Assembly: GCA_012518515.1 (NCBI GenBank)
Contig: JAAYRZ010000199.1
Span: 1 to 53,720, forward strand
Source: Alcaligenaceae bacterium
GTDB lineage: Bacteria; Pseudomonadota; Gammaproteobacteria; Burkholderiales; Burkholderiaceae_B
Direction of reading: 5' to 3'
Length of the DNA stretch: 53,720 nucleotides
The notes beneath the pieces are model-generated. The model did no database searches and was not told where the DNA came from. It saw nothing but the letters and a program-made list of their open reading frames with translations. Position 1 is the first letter of the stretch, and the number at the start of each line of letters is the position of its first letter. Below, one piece after another: positions 18,427 to 28,159 of this stretch. A program made the position numbers and the translations under genes.

Positions 18427-19725
18427 TTAATTCGATGATTGGAGATGCTCTAACACATCTGCCACTGTTAAAAAAGAACCAAATACAACTATCCTGTCTT
18501 CAGCTTGACTGCGAAGCTTGGCCGCCTCATAGGCCTGTCTTGGTGTATCAAACACCTCAACTTGCGGTAGCCCTTCTTCGTCTTTGGGAATTAGCTTGTT
18601 TATTTTATCAGCTAATTCCTGTCCTGAGATACCACGCTCACCTGATAAGGTTGCACAATACCAATAATCAACAGTTTTTGCCAGACTTTTAATGACCTCG
18701 TCCGAGTCCTTATCGTTTAGCATGGCAAAAACTGCCGTAGTATAAGGAAAATAAGACATTGCATGCAAATTATGTTGTAAAACAGCTGCTGCATGGGGGT
18801 TATGAGCCACATCTAATACAGTGGTCGGTTGCCCTGGCAAAATCTGGAAGCGCCCCGGTAAATCAACCTGCAGCAAACCCTGTCGAATGGACTGATTGGG
18901 CACGGGTACCTTCATTTTCAAAGCATCTACAGCAGCAAGAGAAGCTGCCGCATTAATTAATTGATTAGCTCCCCTAAGTGAAGGATAAGCCAATGCATTT
19001 TTACGTTGATTTTTACCTGCAAAGGTCCACTGAATTTGGTCACCGCTGAAATTAAAATCACGACCAAAAAGATGTAGCTCGGCCCCAACCTCGTTAGCAT
19101 AATCAATTAAGCTCTGAGGAGGTTCTGTATCAGCACAAATTGCAGGTTTGCCCTGTCGATAAATATGTGCTTTTTCCCAAGCGATCTGTTCACGCGTATC
19201 ACCTAAATAACTGACGTGATCTATGGCTATTGAAGTAATGATGGAGCAATCCGCATCAATAAGATTGACTGCATCAAGACGACCACCTAAACCCACTTCA
19301 AAAATAGCGACTTGTGTATTGTGCTCTTTAAATAACAAGATAGCAGCTAAGGTTGTATATTCAAAATAACTAAGACTAATTTCGCCACGACTTTCTTCAA
19401 TGCGAGCCAATTGAGAAACAATCTGTTCATCAGTCGCTTGAGTACCATTTAAGCGGATACGTTCATTAAAGTGGATCAGATGTGGTGACGTATACAAACC
19501 AACTTGATAACCAGCTGCTAGATAAATGGACTCTAGCATGGCGCATGTTGAGCCTTTGCCATTGGTACCACCAACCACAATCTTGATGCCATCCCAATCA
19601 ATATCAAGTCGTGACGCAACCTGCCTGATTCGCTCTAAACCTAAATCAATTTCTTGACTATGTAATTGCTCTAAATAACTCAGCCATTGATTAAGGCTAC
19701 TATCGGATGTGGGGATGATACTCAT
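18427..19725 (-). CDS. folC: Bifunctional dihydrofolate / folylpolyglutamate synthase
   Basis: ATP-dependent ligase of the Mur family that adds glutamate to dihydropteroate and to folates. The P-loop GGTNGKGST is at about residues 53-61. Further family motifs are TSPHLIHFNERIRLNG, FEVGLGGRLDAVN and TVLDVAHNPHA. Length 432 is normal. It is first in its gene series and lies just beyond the terminator of the pyruvate dehydrogenase cluster. accD, which precedes folC in many betaproteobacteria, is not here. Confidence 0.96.
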   Translation of the reverse strand: MSIIPTSDSSLNQWLSYLEQLHSQEIDLGLERIRQVASRLDIDWDGIKIVVGGTNGKGSTCAMLESIYLAAGYQVGLYTSPHLIHFNERIRLNGTQATDEQIVSQLARIEESRGEISLSYFEYTTLAAILLFKEHNTQVAIFEVGLGGRLDAVNLIDADCSIITSIAIDHVSYLGDTREQIAWEKAHIYRQGKPAICADTEPPQSLIDYANEVGAELHLFGRDFNFSGDQIQWTFAGKNQRKNALAYPSLRGANQLINAAASLAAVDALKMKVPVPNQSIRQGLLQVDLPGRFQILPGQPTTVLDVAHNPHAAAVLQHNLHAMSYFPYTTAVFAMLNDKDSDEVIKSLAKTVDYWYCATLSGERGISGQELADKINKLIPKDEEGLPQVEVFDTPRQAYEAAKLRSQAEDRIVVFGSFLTVADVLEHLQSSN

Positions 19726-19752
19726 TAATTACTAACTATAAAAAATAAACAT

Positions 19753-19794
19753 AAAAAAAGCGTAGGATGCGTTTAATTAAAGCACCCTACGCTT
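19753..19794 (-). terminator. Rho-independent terminator after lpdA
   Basis: A 13-bp stem (19782-19794 with 19758-19770, one G-U pair on the minus strand) with an 11-base loop is followed by TTTTTTT on the minus strand. It lies 20 bases after the lpdA stop and separates the aceE-aceF-lpdA transcript from folC. Confidence 0.92.
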
Positions 19795-19813
19795 AGCCTA
19801 AACAAAGACTATT

Positions 19814-21568
19814 TTAACGCTTTACTGGCGGTAAGTCAGTACAAACGCCATGAGCTGCTTGAGCAGCCATGCCAACTGACTCTCCTAAGGTCGGATGTGG
19901 ATGAATTGTTGCAGCAATATCATCAATATCAGCCCCCATCTCAACAGCGAGACAGACTTCTGAAATTAAATCACCCGCATGATCGCCAACAATCGCTCCA
20001 CCGAGAACTCGCTTAGTTTCAGCATCAAAAAGAAGCTTAGTAAAACCATCCTCAGTACCATTAGCAATGGCACGTCCAGAGGCGGCCCATGGGAACAAGC
20101 CTTTTTCAACCTTGATACCCTCTTCCTTAGCTTGAGCTTCAGTTAAGCCAACCCAAGCAATTTCAGGATGAGTATAAGCAACAGAAGGAATGACACGTGC
20201 ATCAAAAACACTCTTTTGACCGGCAATGACTTGCGCTGCTACATGTGCTTCATGAACTGCTTTGTGTGCCAACATTGGCTGACCCACAATATCACCAATC
20301 GCAAAAATATGTGGGACATTAGTGCGCATTTGAGCATCAACCTGAATAAAACCGCGCTCATCTACCTGGACCCCAGCATTTTCTGCAGCAAGTTTAGCAC
20401 CATTGGGACGGCGACCTACAGCCTGCAGGACTAAGTCATAACGCTGCGGTTCAGCAGGTGCTTTGGCACCCTCAAAGCTAACGTAAATGCCGTCTTCCTT
20501 AGCCTCAGCACTAACGGTTTTAGTATTAAGCATTAGGTGGTCAAAACGATGACTATTACGTTTTTCCCAAACTTTAGTCAAGTCTTTATCTGCGCCAGCA
20601 AATAAGCCATCCATCATCTCAACGACGTCAATGCGAGCGCCTAGCGCCGAATACACTGTAGCCATTTCGAGACCAATAATACCACCGCCAATAACCAACA
20701 TTTTTTCAGGTTTCTGACGTAATTCTAAAGCACCTGTTGAGTCAACGATACGAGCATCTTCTGGTAAGAAAGGCAGCTTAACCGATTCGCTACCAGCAGC
20801 AATGATGGCATGATGGAAAGCAACCTCTTGCTTAGAACCGTCCTCTTTTTGAACTACAAAATGATGATCGTCCTTAAAGCTTGCTGTGCCAACAATGACA
20901 TCAACCTTGCGTGCCTTCGCCATAAAGCCAAGTCCGCCAGTTAATTTGCTGATGACTTGATCTTTTGCCTCACGTAGCTTATCGATATCCACCTCAGGCT
21001 CTGCAAAAGAAATGCCAGCTGCAGCTAAACCCTTAGCAGACTCTAGTACAGAAACATTATGTAATAAAGCCTTGGATGGAATACAACCGACATTTAAACA
21101 AACACCACCTAAGGTTGAATAGCGTTCAATCAGAGCCACCTTTAAGCCTAAGTCAGCAGCACGGAAAGCAGCTGAATAACCACCAGGACCAGCGCCTAAG
21201 ACCACGACGTCATAGGCGTCATCACCAGCTTTAGCACTAACCGCAGAAGTTGTTGTGGCTGCAGCAGTAGGAGGCGTTACACTCTGCTCTGCTTGTACTT
21301 CAGCCTTAGGCACGCTTTCTTGAGCTGCATCGCTACTTTCAAGCGTAAGTAAAACGCTACCCTCAGAAACCTGATCACCGACCTGAACCGACATAGCAGT
21401 AATCTTACCGCTATGTGATGAAGGTATTTCCATAGATGCTTTATCAGACTCAACAGTAATAAGACTCTGCTCAGCTTCAATCACATCACCAACCTCGACT
21501 AGGACCTCGATCACATCAACGCTATCAAAATCACCTATATTAGGTACTAGAACTTGAACTTCACTCAT
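19814..21568 (-). CDS. lpdA: Dihydrolipoamide dehydrogenase (E3) with N-terminal lipoyl domain
   Basis: Reoxidises the lipoyl groups of the pyruvate dehydrogenase complex, passing electrons to NAD+. Residues 1-80 are a lipoyl domain with the lipoylation lysine K43 in [11 protein letters not shown], then an Ala/Thr-rich linker (about 85-115). The flavoprotein starts with the FAD motif VVVLGAGPGGYSAA and the redox disulfide CLNVGC (C157, C162). The C-terminal HPHPTLGE (H556, H558, E563) is the catalytic base region. At 584 residues it is longer than plain E3 (~475) because of the lipoyl domain, a form known in several betaproteobacteria and neisseriae. It lies 12 bases after aceF. Confidence 0.95.
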   Translation of the reverse strand: MSEVQVLVPNIGDFDSVDVIEVLVEVGDVIEAEQSLITVESDKASMEIPSSHSGKITAMSVQVGDQVSEGSVLLTLESSDAAQESVPKAEVQAEQSVTPPTAAATTTSAVSAKAGDDAYDVVVLGAGPGGYSAAFRAADLGLKVALIERYSTLGGVCLNVGCIPSKALLHNVSVLESAKGLAAAGISFAEPEVDIDKLREAKDQVISKLTGGLGFMAKARKVDVIVGTASFKDDHHFVVQKEDGSKQEVAFHHAIIAAGSESVKLPFLPEDARIVDSTGALELRQKPEKMLVIGGGIIGLEMATVYSALGARIDVVEMMDGLFAGADKDLTKVWEKRNSHRFDHLMLNTKTVSAEAKEDGIYVSFEGAKAPAEPQRYDLVLQAVGRRPNGAKLAAENAGVQVDERGFIQVDAQMRTNVPHIFAIGDIVGQPMLAHKAVHEAHVAAQVIAGQKSVFDARVIPSVAYTHPEIAWVGLTEAQAKEEGIKVEKGLFPWAASGRAIANGTEDGFTKLLFDAETKRVLGGAIVGDHAGDLISEVCLAVEMGADIDDIAATIHPHPTLGESVGMAAQAAHGVCTDLPPVKR

Positions 21569-21580
21569 TGTCCATCCCCT

Positions 21581-23278
21581 TTATAGTGCCGCACGGCGGA
21601 AATCTGACATCAGCGCAGCCAAATTCGCATTAAAGCGTGCTGCGGCAGCACCGTCAATCACTCGGTGGTCATAGGATAAAGAAAGTGGCAACATCAGTCG
21701 TGGTTTAAACTCCTCACCATTCCAAACAGGCTCGATGCTAGAACGAGATACACCCAAAATAGCAACCTCTGGCGCATTAATGATTGGCGTAAAGTCTGTA
21801 CCACCAATACCACCTAGAGAAGAAATAGTAAAGCATCCGCCTTGCATCTGACTAGGCGACAACTTACCATCACGGGCAGCTTTAGCTAACTCACTCATCT
21901 CGGAGGCAATTTCAACTAAAGACTTCTTATCCGCATCACGTATAACTGGCACCACTAAACCATGAGGGGTGTCAGCGGCAAAACCAATATGGTAGTATTT
22001 CTTAAGGATAAGGTTATCACCATCAAGAGAAGCATTAAACTCTGGGAATTTTTTCAGAGAAGCAACGACAGCCTTGATTAAGAAAGCCAACATAGTGAAA
22101 CGCACACCTTCACGCTCATGCTCTTTATTTAGTAGCTTACGGAAAGCCTCTAAATCTGTAATATCCGCCTTATCATTATTGGTCACATGTGGAATCATGA
22201 CCCAGTTACGGTGCAAGTTAGCGCCTGAAATTTTCTTAATACGTGATAAGGCTTGTGTTTCAATCTCACCAAATTTGGTGAAATCAATTTTTGGCCAATC
22301 CAATACCTGCAAACCGCCGCCTTCAACTGCTTTAGTTGCAGTAGCAGCAGCTGTCGGTTGACTAAAGCCAACAGATAGCGCATTTTTAACATACTGACGT
22401 ACATCATCAATAATAATGCGACCTTTAGAACCTGTTCCATTGACTGCGGCTAAATCCACACCTAACTCGCGAGCAAATTTTCTGACCGAAGGTGAAGCAT
22501 GCGGAAGGTTACGATACTCATGCGCAGAAAGTGCATAAGACGCTGTAGGCGATTCCTTGCCATCCGGTAACTCAGCACGCTGTATTGAGTATGCGTGAGT
22601 CGCTGAAACCTCAAGTCCTGGCGGTGGTGTTGCCGCTTCAGTTGCAGCAGGAGCAGACGATGTTTCTGCAACAGCAGTTGCAGCTGTCGTCCCTACAGCT
22701 TCAATCTCAAGGATTAAACTACCTTTAGCAACCTTATCACCCACGTTCACTTTAAGTGATAAAACCTTTCCAGCATGACTGCTAGGAATTTCCATTGATG
22801 CTTTATCAGATTCAACCGTGATTAGGCTCTGTTCTTCTTCAATGGTGTCACCAACCGATACTAAAACCTCAATGACATCGACTTCATCAAAGTCGCCAAT
22901 ATCTGGCACGACTACTTGAACCACACCACCACTAGCAGGCTGAGATGCAGCTGTTGTTGCAGTTGCTACTGCTTCTTCATTTTTAACTGGGGATACAGCC
23001 GTTTCAGCCTCAGCAGGTGTTGCCTCAGCAGCCGAGCCATCAACCTCTAACTCTAGCAACAAGCTACCTTCTGAAACTTTATCGCCAACGTTAACTTTTA
23101 ATGATTTGACAATACCGGCTGCACTCGAAGGGATTTCCATAGATGCCTTATCGGATTCTACCGTAATGAGGCTCTGTTCCTCCTCAATACGGTCTCCCAC
23201 TGAGACTAGCACCTCAATAACATCCACCTCATCGGAATCACCAATATCGGGGACCTTAACTTCAATTAAGTTACTCAT
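21581..23278 (-). CDS. aceF: Dihydrolipoamide acetyltransferase (E2) of pyruvate dehydrogenase
   Basis: Core of the pyruvate dehydrogenase complex; transfers the acetyl group from lipoamide to CoA. Two lipoyl domains are visible, about 1-80 (K44) and 119-196 (K159), nearly identical around [12 protein letters not shown]. An Ala/Thr-rich linker follows, then the peripheral-subunit-binding domain (about 260-298, [16 protein letters not shown]). The acetyltransferase domain runs from about 330 to 565 with the active-site motif DHRVIDG (H538, D542). Length 565 fits a two-lipoyl-domain E2. The start has GGAGAAAC upstream and lies 15 bases after aceE. Confidence 0.96.
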   Translation of the reverse strand: MSNLIEVKVPDIGDSDEVDVIEVLVSVGDRIEEEQSLITVESDKASMEIPSSAAGIVKSLKVNVGDKVSEGSLLLELEVDGSAAEATPAEAETAVSPVKNEEAVATATTAASQPASGGVVQVVVPDIGDFDEVDVIEVLVSVGDTIEEEQSLITVESDKASMEIPSSHAGKVLSLKVNVGDKVAKGSLILEIEAVGTTAATAVAETSSAPAATEAATPPPGLEVSATHAYSIQRAELPDGKESPTASYALSAHEYRNLPHASPSVRKFARELGVDLAAVNGTGSKGRIIIDDVRQYVKNALSVGFSQPTAAATATKAVEGGGLQVLDWPKIDFTKFGEIETQALSRIKKISGANLHRNWVMIPHVTNNDKADITDLEAFRKLLNKEHEREGVRFTMLAFLIKAVVASLKKFPEFNASLDGDNLILKKYYHIGFAADTPHGLVVPVIRDADKKSLVEIASEMSELAKAARDGKLSPSQMQGGCFTISSLGGIGGTDFTPIINAPEVAILGVSRSSIEPVWNGEEFKPRLMLPLSLSYDHRVIDGAAAARFNANLAALMSDFRRAAL

Positions 23279-23293
23279 CTTGATGTTTCTCCA

Positions 23294-25990
23294 TTAAGCG
23301 TGATGTGGGTTAGGTTTATTAGGATCGATACCATACTTCTCAATTGCTTCGGCAACCTTCTCCATAGGAATCTTACCCTCATCAGCCAAACTTCTTAATG
23401 CTGCAAGGGTAATAAAATAGCGATCGACTTCGAAATGCTTACGCAGTTGATGACGGAAGTCAGAACGTCCAAAACCATCAGTACCAAGTACGCGGTAAGA
23501 ACGCTCTGCAGGAATGAACTCACGAATTTGATCGGCAACTGCTTTCATGTAATCCGTACTGGCAATAATAGGACCCTGTGACTCATTTAGTAGTTGCGTA
23601 ACGTAAGGTACTTTTTGTGTCGCTGTAGGGTTTAATAAGTTTTCACGGTTAACATCGAGACCTTCACGACGTAATTCTGTGAAACTAGTCACACTCCAGA
23701 CATCAGCACTAACGCCCCAATCTTTTTCTAACAACTCTTGGGCAGCGATGCTTTCACGCAGAATAGTACCTGAACCAAGCAAGTTTACTTTATGCTCAGA
23801 ATCAGCGCCTTTACTGAAGCGATACATACCCTTCAGAATGCCCTCTTCGTCACCCTCTTTAAGACCTGGCATCGGGTAACTCTCATTCATAAGAGTCAAA
23901 TAGTAGTACACGTTTTCTTGGTCCTGAACCATCCGCTTCAAGCCATGCTGCATAATCACAGCAACTTCATGACCAAATGCAGGATCGTATGATACACAAT
24001 TAGGAATCGTAGAGGCTAATAATAAGCTATGACCATCTTCGTGCTGCAAGCCTTCACCATTAAGTGTCGTGCGGCCTGCGGTACCACCTAAAAGGAAGCC
24101 ACGAGCTTGAATATCGCCCGCTGCCCACAGTAAATCACCCACTCGTTGGAAACCAAACATGGAGTAAAACACAAAGAATGGAATCATAATGCGGTTACTA
24201 GTAGAGTATGACGTTGCGGCAGCAATCCATGAGCAAGTTGCACCTGCCTCATTAATACCCTCTTGTAATAACTGACCATTATCAGTTTCTCGGTAGTACA
24301 TTACCTGATCCTTATCCACCGGAACATACTTTTGGCCCTCAGGGGCGTAAATACCGATTTGACGGAAAAGGCCTTCCATACCGAAAGTACGACCTTCATC
24401 AGAAATGATAGGCACTACGCGATGACCTAATTGCTTATCACGCAACAACTGGTTTAAGAAACGAACAAAAGATTGAGTAGTAGATAACTCGCGACCTTCA
24501 GGAGTTGCTTCAGTCACTGATTTAAAGTAATCAAGACCCGGCACCGTTAAACGCTCTTCTGAGTCAACACGACGACGTGGATAGAAACCACCAAGCTCCT
24601 CACGGCGCTCACGCAAATAACGCATTTCGGCAGAGTCTTCTGATGGTTTAAAATAAGGGATTTCAGCAATCTTATCGTCTGGAATCGGAATATTTAGGCG
24701 ATCACGTAAGTCACGTAAGGACTCTTCTTCTAATTTCTTTTGTTGGTGCGAAGGGTTTCTGCCCTGAACGGTTTCACCCAAAGCATAGCCTTTAATGGTT
24801 TTAGCTAAAATAACCGTAGGTTGCCCTTCAGTTTTCATCGCCGCATCAAAAGCTGCATAGACCTTGTTAGGATCATGGCCACCACGGTTAAGACGCCAAA
24901 TTTGCTCGTCACTCATGCGACTAACCATTTCTAATAGACGAGGATCCTTACCAAAGAAATGCTTACGGACAAATGCTCCGTCATTGGCCTTATAAGCTTG
25001 GTATTCACCGTCAATGGTTTCTTCCATGACCTTACGCAGAATACCGTCCTTATCGCGAGCTAATAAAGGATCCCAATAACTACCCCAAATTAACTTGATA
25101 ACGTTCCAGCCCGAACCACGAAACTCGCCTTCTAACTCTTGAATAATTTTTCCATTACCACGGACAGGACCATCTAAACGCTGAAGGTTACAGTTAACCA
25201 CAAAAATAAGATTATCTAACTTTTCGCGTGCAGCCAAACCGATAGCGCCTAAGGATTCTGGTTCGTCCATTTCACCATCACCGCAGAAAACCCAGACTTT
25301 GCGATTAGAAGTATCAGCAATACCGCGCGCATGTAAATACTTTAAGAAGCGGGCCTGATAAATTGCCATCATAGGGCCTAAACCCATTGACACTGTAGGG
25401 AACTGCCAGAACTCAGGCATTAAATGTGGGTGTGGGTAAGAAGATAAACCCTTGCCGTCAACTTCTTGGCGGAAATTATCTAATTGCTCTTCAGTAATGC
25501 GGCCCTCTAAATAAGCTCGACCATAAATACCTGGTGAGGAGTGACCCTGGAAATAAACTAAATCACCGCCATGATCGTCAGTCTCTGCATGCCAGAAATG
25601 GTTTTGACCACTTTCAATCATGGTAGCTAAAGAGGCATAAGAAGCCATATGGCCACCAAGGCCACCACCACCTTCAGTCTCGTGAAGATTAGCTTTAACC
25701 ACCATGGCTACCGAGTTCCAACGAATATAAGCACGAATGCGTGCTTCTAATTCCAAATTACCGGGGTTAGCTGGCTCATGGCCTGGAGGGATCGTATTCA
25801 CGTACGCCGTATAGGGCGAATAAGGAATGTTAGACCCTGAACGACGAGCTAAATCACTTAGCTTTTCAATTAAAAAATGCGCTCTCTCCGTACCCTCACG
25901 ATCAAGCACAGCCTCCAAAGATTCCAACCATTCCTGGGTTTCGACTTCGTCTATATCTGGAATGCTGGTTGCCGAATAATCTTTGCTCAT
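23294..25990 (-). CDS. aceE: Pyruvate dehydrogenase E1 component (homodimeric type)
   Basis: Thiamine-diphosphate enzyme that decarboxylates pyruvate and acetylates E2 lipoyl groups. The ThDP/Mg motif region is WVFCGDGEMDEPESLGAI with VVNCNLQRLDGPVRGNG. GHMASYASLATMIESGQNHF and LLGGTAGRTTLNGEGLQHEDG are characteristic of the homodimeric AceE family. The open frame extends 26 codons upstream, but the ATG at 25988-25990 is preferred: it has AAGGAGT about 6 nt upstream and starts MSKDYSAT. This gives 898 residues, close to the family norm. It is first in aceE-aceF-lpdA and divergent from a FixL-like sensor kinase. Confidence 0.96.
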   Translation of the reverse strand: MSKDYSATSIPDIDEVETQEWLESLEAVLDREGTERAHFLIEKLSDLARRSGSNIPYSPYTAYVNTIPPGHEPANPGNLELEARIRAYIRWNSVAMVVKANLHETEGGGGLGGHMASYASLATMIESGQNHFWHAETDDHGGDLVYFQGHSSPGIYGRAYLEGRITEEQLDNFRQEVDGKGLSSYPHPHLMPEFWQFPTVSMGLGPMMAIYQARFLKYLHARGIADTSNRKVWVFCGDGEMDEPESLGAIGLAAREKLDNLIFVVNCNLQRLDGPVRGNGKIIQELEGEFRGSGWNVIKLIWGSYWDPLLARDKDGILRKVMEETIDGEYQAYKANDGAFVRKHFFGKDPRLLEMVSRMSDEQIWRLNRGGHDPNKVYAAFDAAMKTEGQPTVILAKTIKGYALGETVQGRNPSHQQKKLEEESLRDLRDRLNIPIPDDKIAEIPYFKPSEDSAEMRYLRERREELGGFYPRRRVDSEERLTVPGLDYFKSVTEATPEGRELSTTQSFVRFLNQLLRDKQLGHRVVPIISDEGRTFGMEGLFRQIGIYAPEGQKYVPVDKDQVMYYRETDNGQLLQEGINEAGATCSWIAAATSYSTSNRIMIPFFVFYSMFGFQRVGDLLWAAGDIQARGFLLGGTAGRTTLNGEGLQHEDGHSLLLASTIPNCVSYDPAFGHEVAVIMQHGLKRMVQDQENVYYYLTLMNESYPMPGLKEGDEEGILKGMYRFSKGADSEHKVNLLGSGTILRESIAAQELLEKDWGVSADVWSVTSFTELRREGLDVNRENLLNPTATQKVPYVTQLLNESQGPIIASTDYMKAVADQIREFIPAERSYRVLGTDGFGRSDFRHQLRKHFEVDRYFITLAALRSLADEGKIPMEKVAEAIEKYGIDPNKPNPHHA

Positions 25991-26399
25991 TCGAGACTCC
26001 TTATTAGTGGTTAAACTGTAGCCAGTTATTTTGTTACTGACTTCGTTGTTATCCCATAGGATAAACAAATTTAAAAGTAAAAGCTAACAAATAAATACTT
26101 AATGCGTTACGCCTAGATTGTTACAGCGTTTATACTTCTACACATTTAAACATAAGTTTTAAAAAAATCGTTATTTTTGTCAAGGATTTTTCATATAGTA
26201 ATATTATTTTTTACCATATGAAAAATAATAGCTTTAATAATGCTAATCCATACTCATATCATCACATAAGCCTTCTATTTATAAGTCTTATAACCTTTGC
26301 GCTTTAAGGACAATGATTATTGTTAAAATAGCAATTGTAAAAAAACGAAGATTGCTGAAAGCAGCTCACTTAATTCTTAGCTAACAAACAAATTTACAT
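25991..26399. promoter_or_regulatory. Divergent control region between aceE and the sensor kinase
   Basis: This 409-base AT-rich stretch, the longest gap in the window, holds no convincing gene. It contains a 16-bp palindrome TTATCC-CATA-GGATAA (26049-26064) about 60 bases before the aceE start, an 11-bp inverted repeat at 26186-26226, and a Fur-box-like sequence at 26308-26322 overlapping a possible TAAAAT -10 box (26324-26329) for the kinase. Promoters for both directions must lie here, but the exact -35 elements are not clear. Confidence 0.5.
26186..26226. repeat. 11-bp inverted repeat with 19-bp spacer
   Basis: ATTTTTCATAT (26186-26196) and ATATGAAAAAT (26216-26226) are perfect reverse complements separated by 19 AT-rich bases. 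The centre-to-centre distance is 30 bp, about three helical turns, which suits two half-sites on the same DNA face. It could be an operator for aceE or for the kinase operon. Confidence 0.6.
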
Positions 26400-28127
26400 A
26401 TGGCCACTCACTCCGATCTTTCTTTTATTTTGCCTCAAGCATTAAAAGACGATAATAAACGCAGATTGCATTGGATCATTCCGGTTTTTGTTTTAGTACT
26501 GTATGTGTTGGTTATTTTTGCTTTTATCGCAATCCAGAATATTCAACATAAACACGCTATTCTCTATTCCAACGCCGAAGAAGTTCGCCATCAACTACTA
26601 ATCTTTTTAGTGGTTGCTATGTCCTTTACCATTGTCATTAGTTTACTGACGCTTTGGCATTACACTCGAATCCGCTCAGAAGCCGAGGAGCAGCTATTTT
26701 TAGAAACCACCTTTAGACGAGCAATGGAAAACTCCATGTCTACAGGGATGCGCGTATTAGACTTGCAAGGAAAGGTGGTTTATGTAAACCCTGCTTTTTG
26801 TCGGATGGTTGGATGGAACGAGTCCGAATTATTAGGTACCTTATTTCCTTATCCTTATTGGGTAGAAGATAAATTAGAGCAGCACCAGAAGTATCTTGAT
26901 ATCGTTTTAAGCGGTAAAACACCCAGTTCAGGGATGGAAATGGAAGCTCGACGTCGTGACGGCTCTATCTTTACCGCACGGCTATATGTGTCCCCCCTTC
27001 GTGAACCAAATGGTGAGCAAATCGGCTGGATGACATCAATGACTGATATCACTGAGCCAAAGCGAATCAGAGAAGCCCTCACCGCTGCTCACGAGCGCTT
27101 CATGACAGTACTCGAAAGTCTGGATGATGCAATTTCCGTCGTGGCCGATACAGTAAATGGACCTGAATTATTATTTGCCAACCGCACCTACCGCCGTTTG
27201 TGGGGTTCAGAAGCGCATGGCCATAGCCTACTCTACAATGCCACTACAACGCACCATGAAGATCATCATGAGGAAAATAACGAGTTTTACATACCTCATA
27301 TTGATAGCTGGTTCGAGGTACACCACCGGACATTAAATTGGACTGATGGCCGCAAGGTAAGATTACAGGTTGCACGTGATATTTCACAACGTCGTGAGTA
27401 CGAAAAAAAACTTCGTGCACAGCAAGAAAAAGTACAACTCAGTGGTCGTTTAAGCACCTTGGGAGAAATGGCTAGTTCTTTGGCTCATGAGTTGAATCAG
27501 CCACTCACTGCCATTGTTAATTACAACTCAGCCATTTCTGCCTTGATAAAAAGTGACAATATAGATCGTGAGCGTTTATTGCAAGTCCTGGATAAGTCGG
27601 TTTCACAAGCTGAACGTGCTGGCCGAATCATTGCACGTATTCGTGACTTTGTCAGACGTAACGATCCTGAGCAGCAAGCTGCTAAAATAGATACTATTGT
27701 TGATAACACAATGGATTTGGCCGTATTTGAGAGTCGTAAGTACAATAAACAGATTGAGGTCAATCTACCCGAAGATTTACCCGAGATCTACGTTGATCCG
27801 ATCCTTATCGAACAGGTACTACTTAATCTGATTAAAAATGGCCTTGAGGCGATGGCTCAAAGCGCTCATGACACACTCTATGTTCATGTCTCACAAGTAG
27901 GACAAGAAATTCAGGTTCAAGTAATCGATAGCGGTCATGGCCTCAAAGATGCTGAGCGTTTGTTCGATCCATTTTATAGCACTAAAAAAGAGGGTCTTGG
28001 CATCGGCTTGAATATCTGTCGCTCAGTGATCGAAGCTCACCGTGGAAGGTTATGGGCTGAAAACAATCCTGGTGGCGGTACAATATTTTCTTTTACAGTT
28101 CCCTGTTATCGTAAAGCAGAGAATTAA
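26400..28127 (+). CDS. Membrane PAS-domain sensor histidine kinase (FixL-like)
   Basis: Sensor of a two-component system. Two hydrophobic helices (about 24-46 and 68-88) flank a short periplasmic loop. A PAS domain follows (about 100-220, FCRMVGWNESELLG) and a second, more divergent PAS (about 230-330, ANRTYRRLWGS). The HisKA motif LAHELNQPL has phosphoacceptor H363. The ATPase part has NLIKNGLEAM, IDSGHGL and GLGIGLNICRS. FixL/DctB-type kinases share this catalytic core. No haem-binding or other ligand signature could be seen, so the signal is unknown. The ATG at 26400 lacks a recognisable Shine-Dalgarno. The partner regulator follows 32 bases later. Confidence 0.9.
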   Translation: MATHSDLSFILPQALKDDNKRRLHWIIPVFVLVLYVLVIFAFIAIQNIQHKHAILYSNAEEVRHQLLIFLVVAMSFTIVISLLTLWHYTRIRSEAEEQLFLETTFRRAMENSMSTGMRVLDLQGKVVYVNPAFCRMVGWNESELLGTLFPYPYWVEDKLEQHQKYLDIVLSGKTPSSGMEMEARRRDGSIFTARLYVSPLREPNGEQIGWMTSMTDITEPKRIREALTAAHERFMTVLESLDDAISVVADTVNGPELLFANRTYRRLWGSEAHGHSLLYNATTTHHEDHHEENNEFYIPHIDSWFEVHHRTLNWTDGRKVRLQVARDISQRREYEKKLRAQQEKVQLSGRLSTLGEMASSLAHELNQPLTAIVNYNSAISALIKSDNIDRERLLQVLDKSVSQAERAGRIIARIRDFVRRNDPEQQAAKIDTIVDNTMDLAVFESRKYNKQIEVNLPEDLPEIYVDPILIEQVLLNLIKNGLEAMAQSAHDTLYVHVSQVGQEIQVQVIDSGHGLKDAERLFDPFYSTKKEGLGIGLNICRSVIEAHRGRLWAENNPGGGTIFSFTVPCYRKAEN

Positions 28128-28159
28128 TAACCTTCACAACATGGAGCAATAGATTAGTT

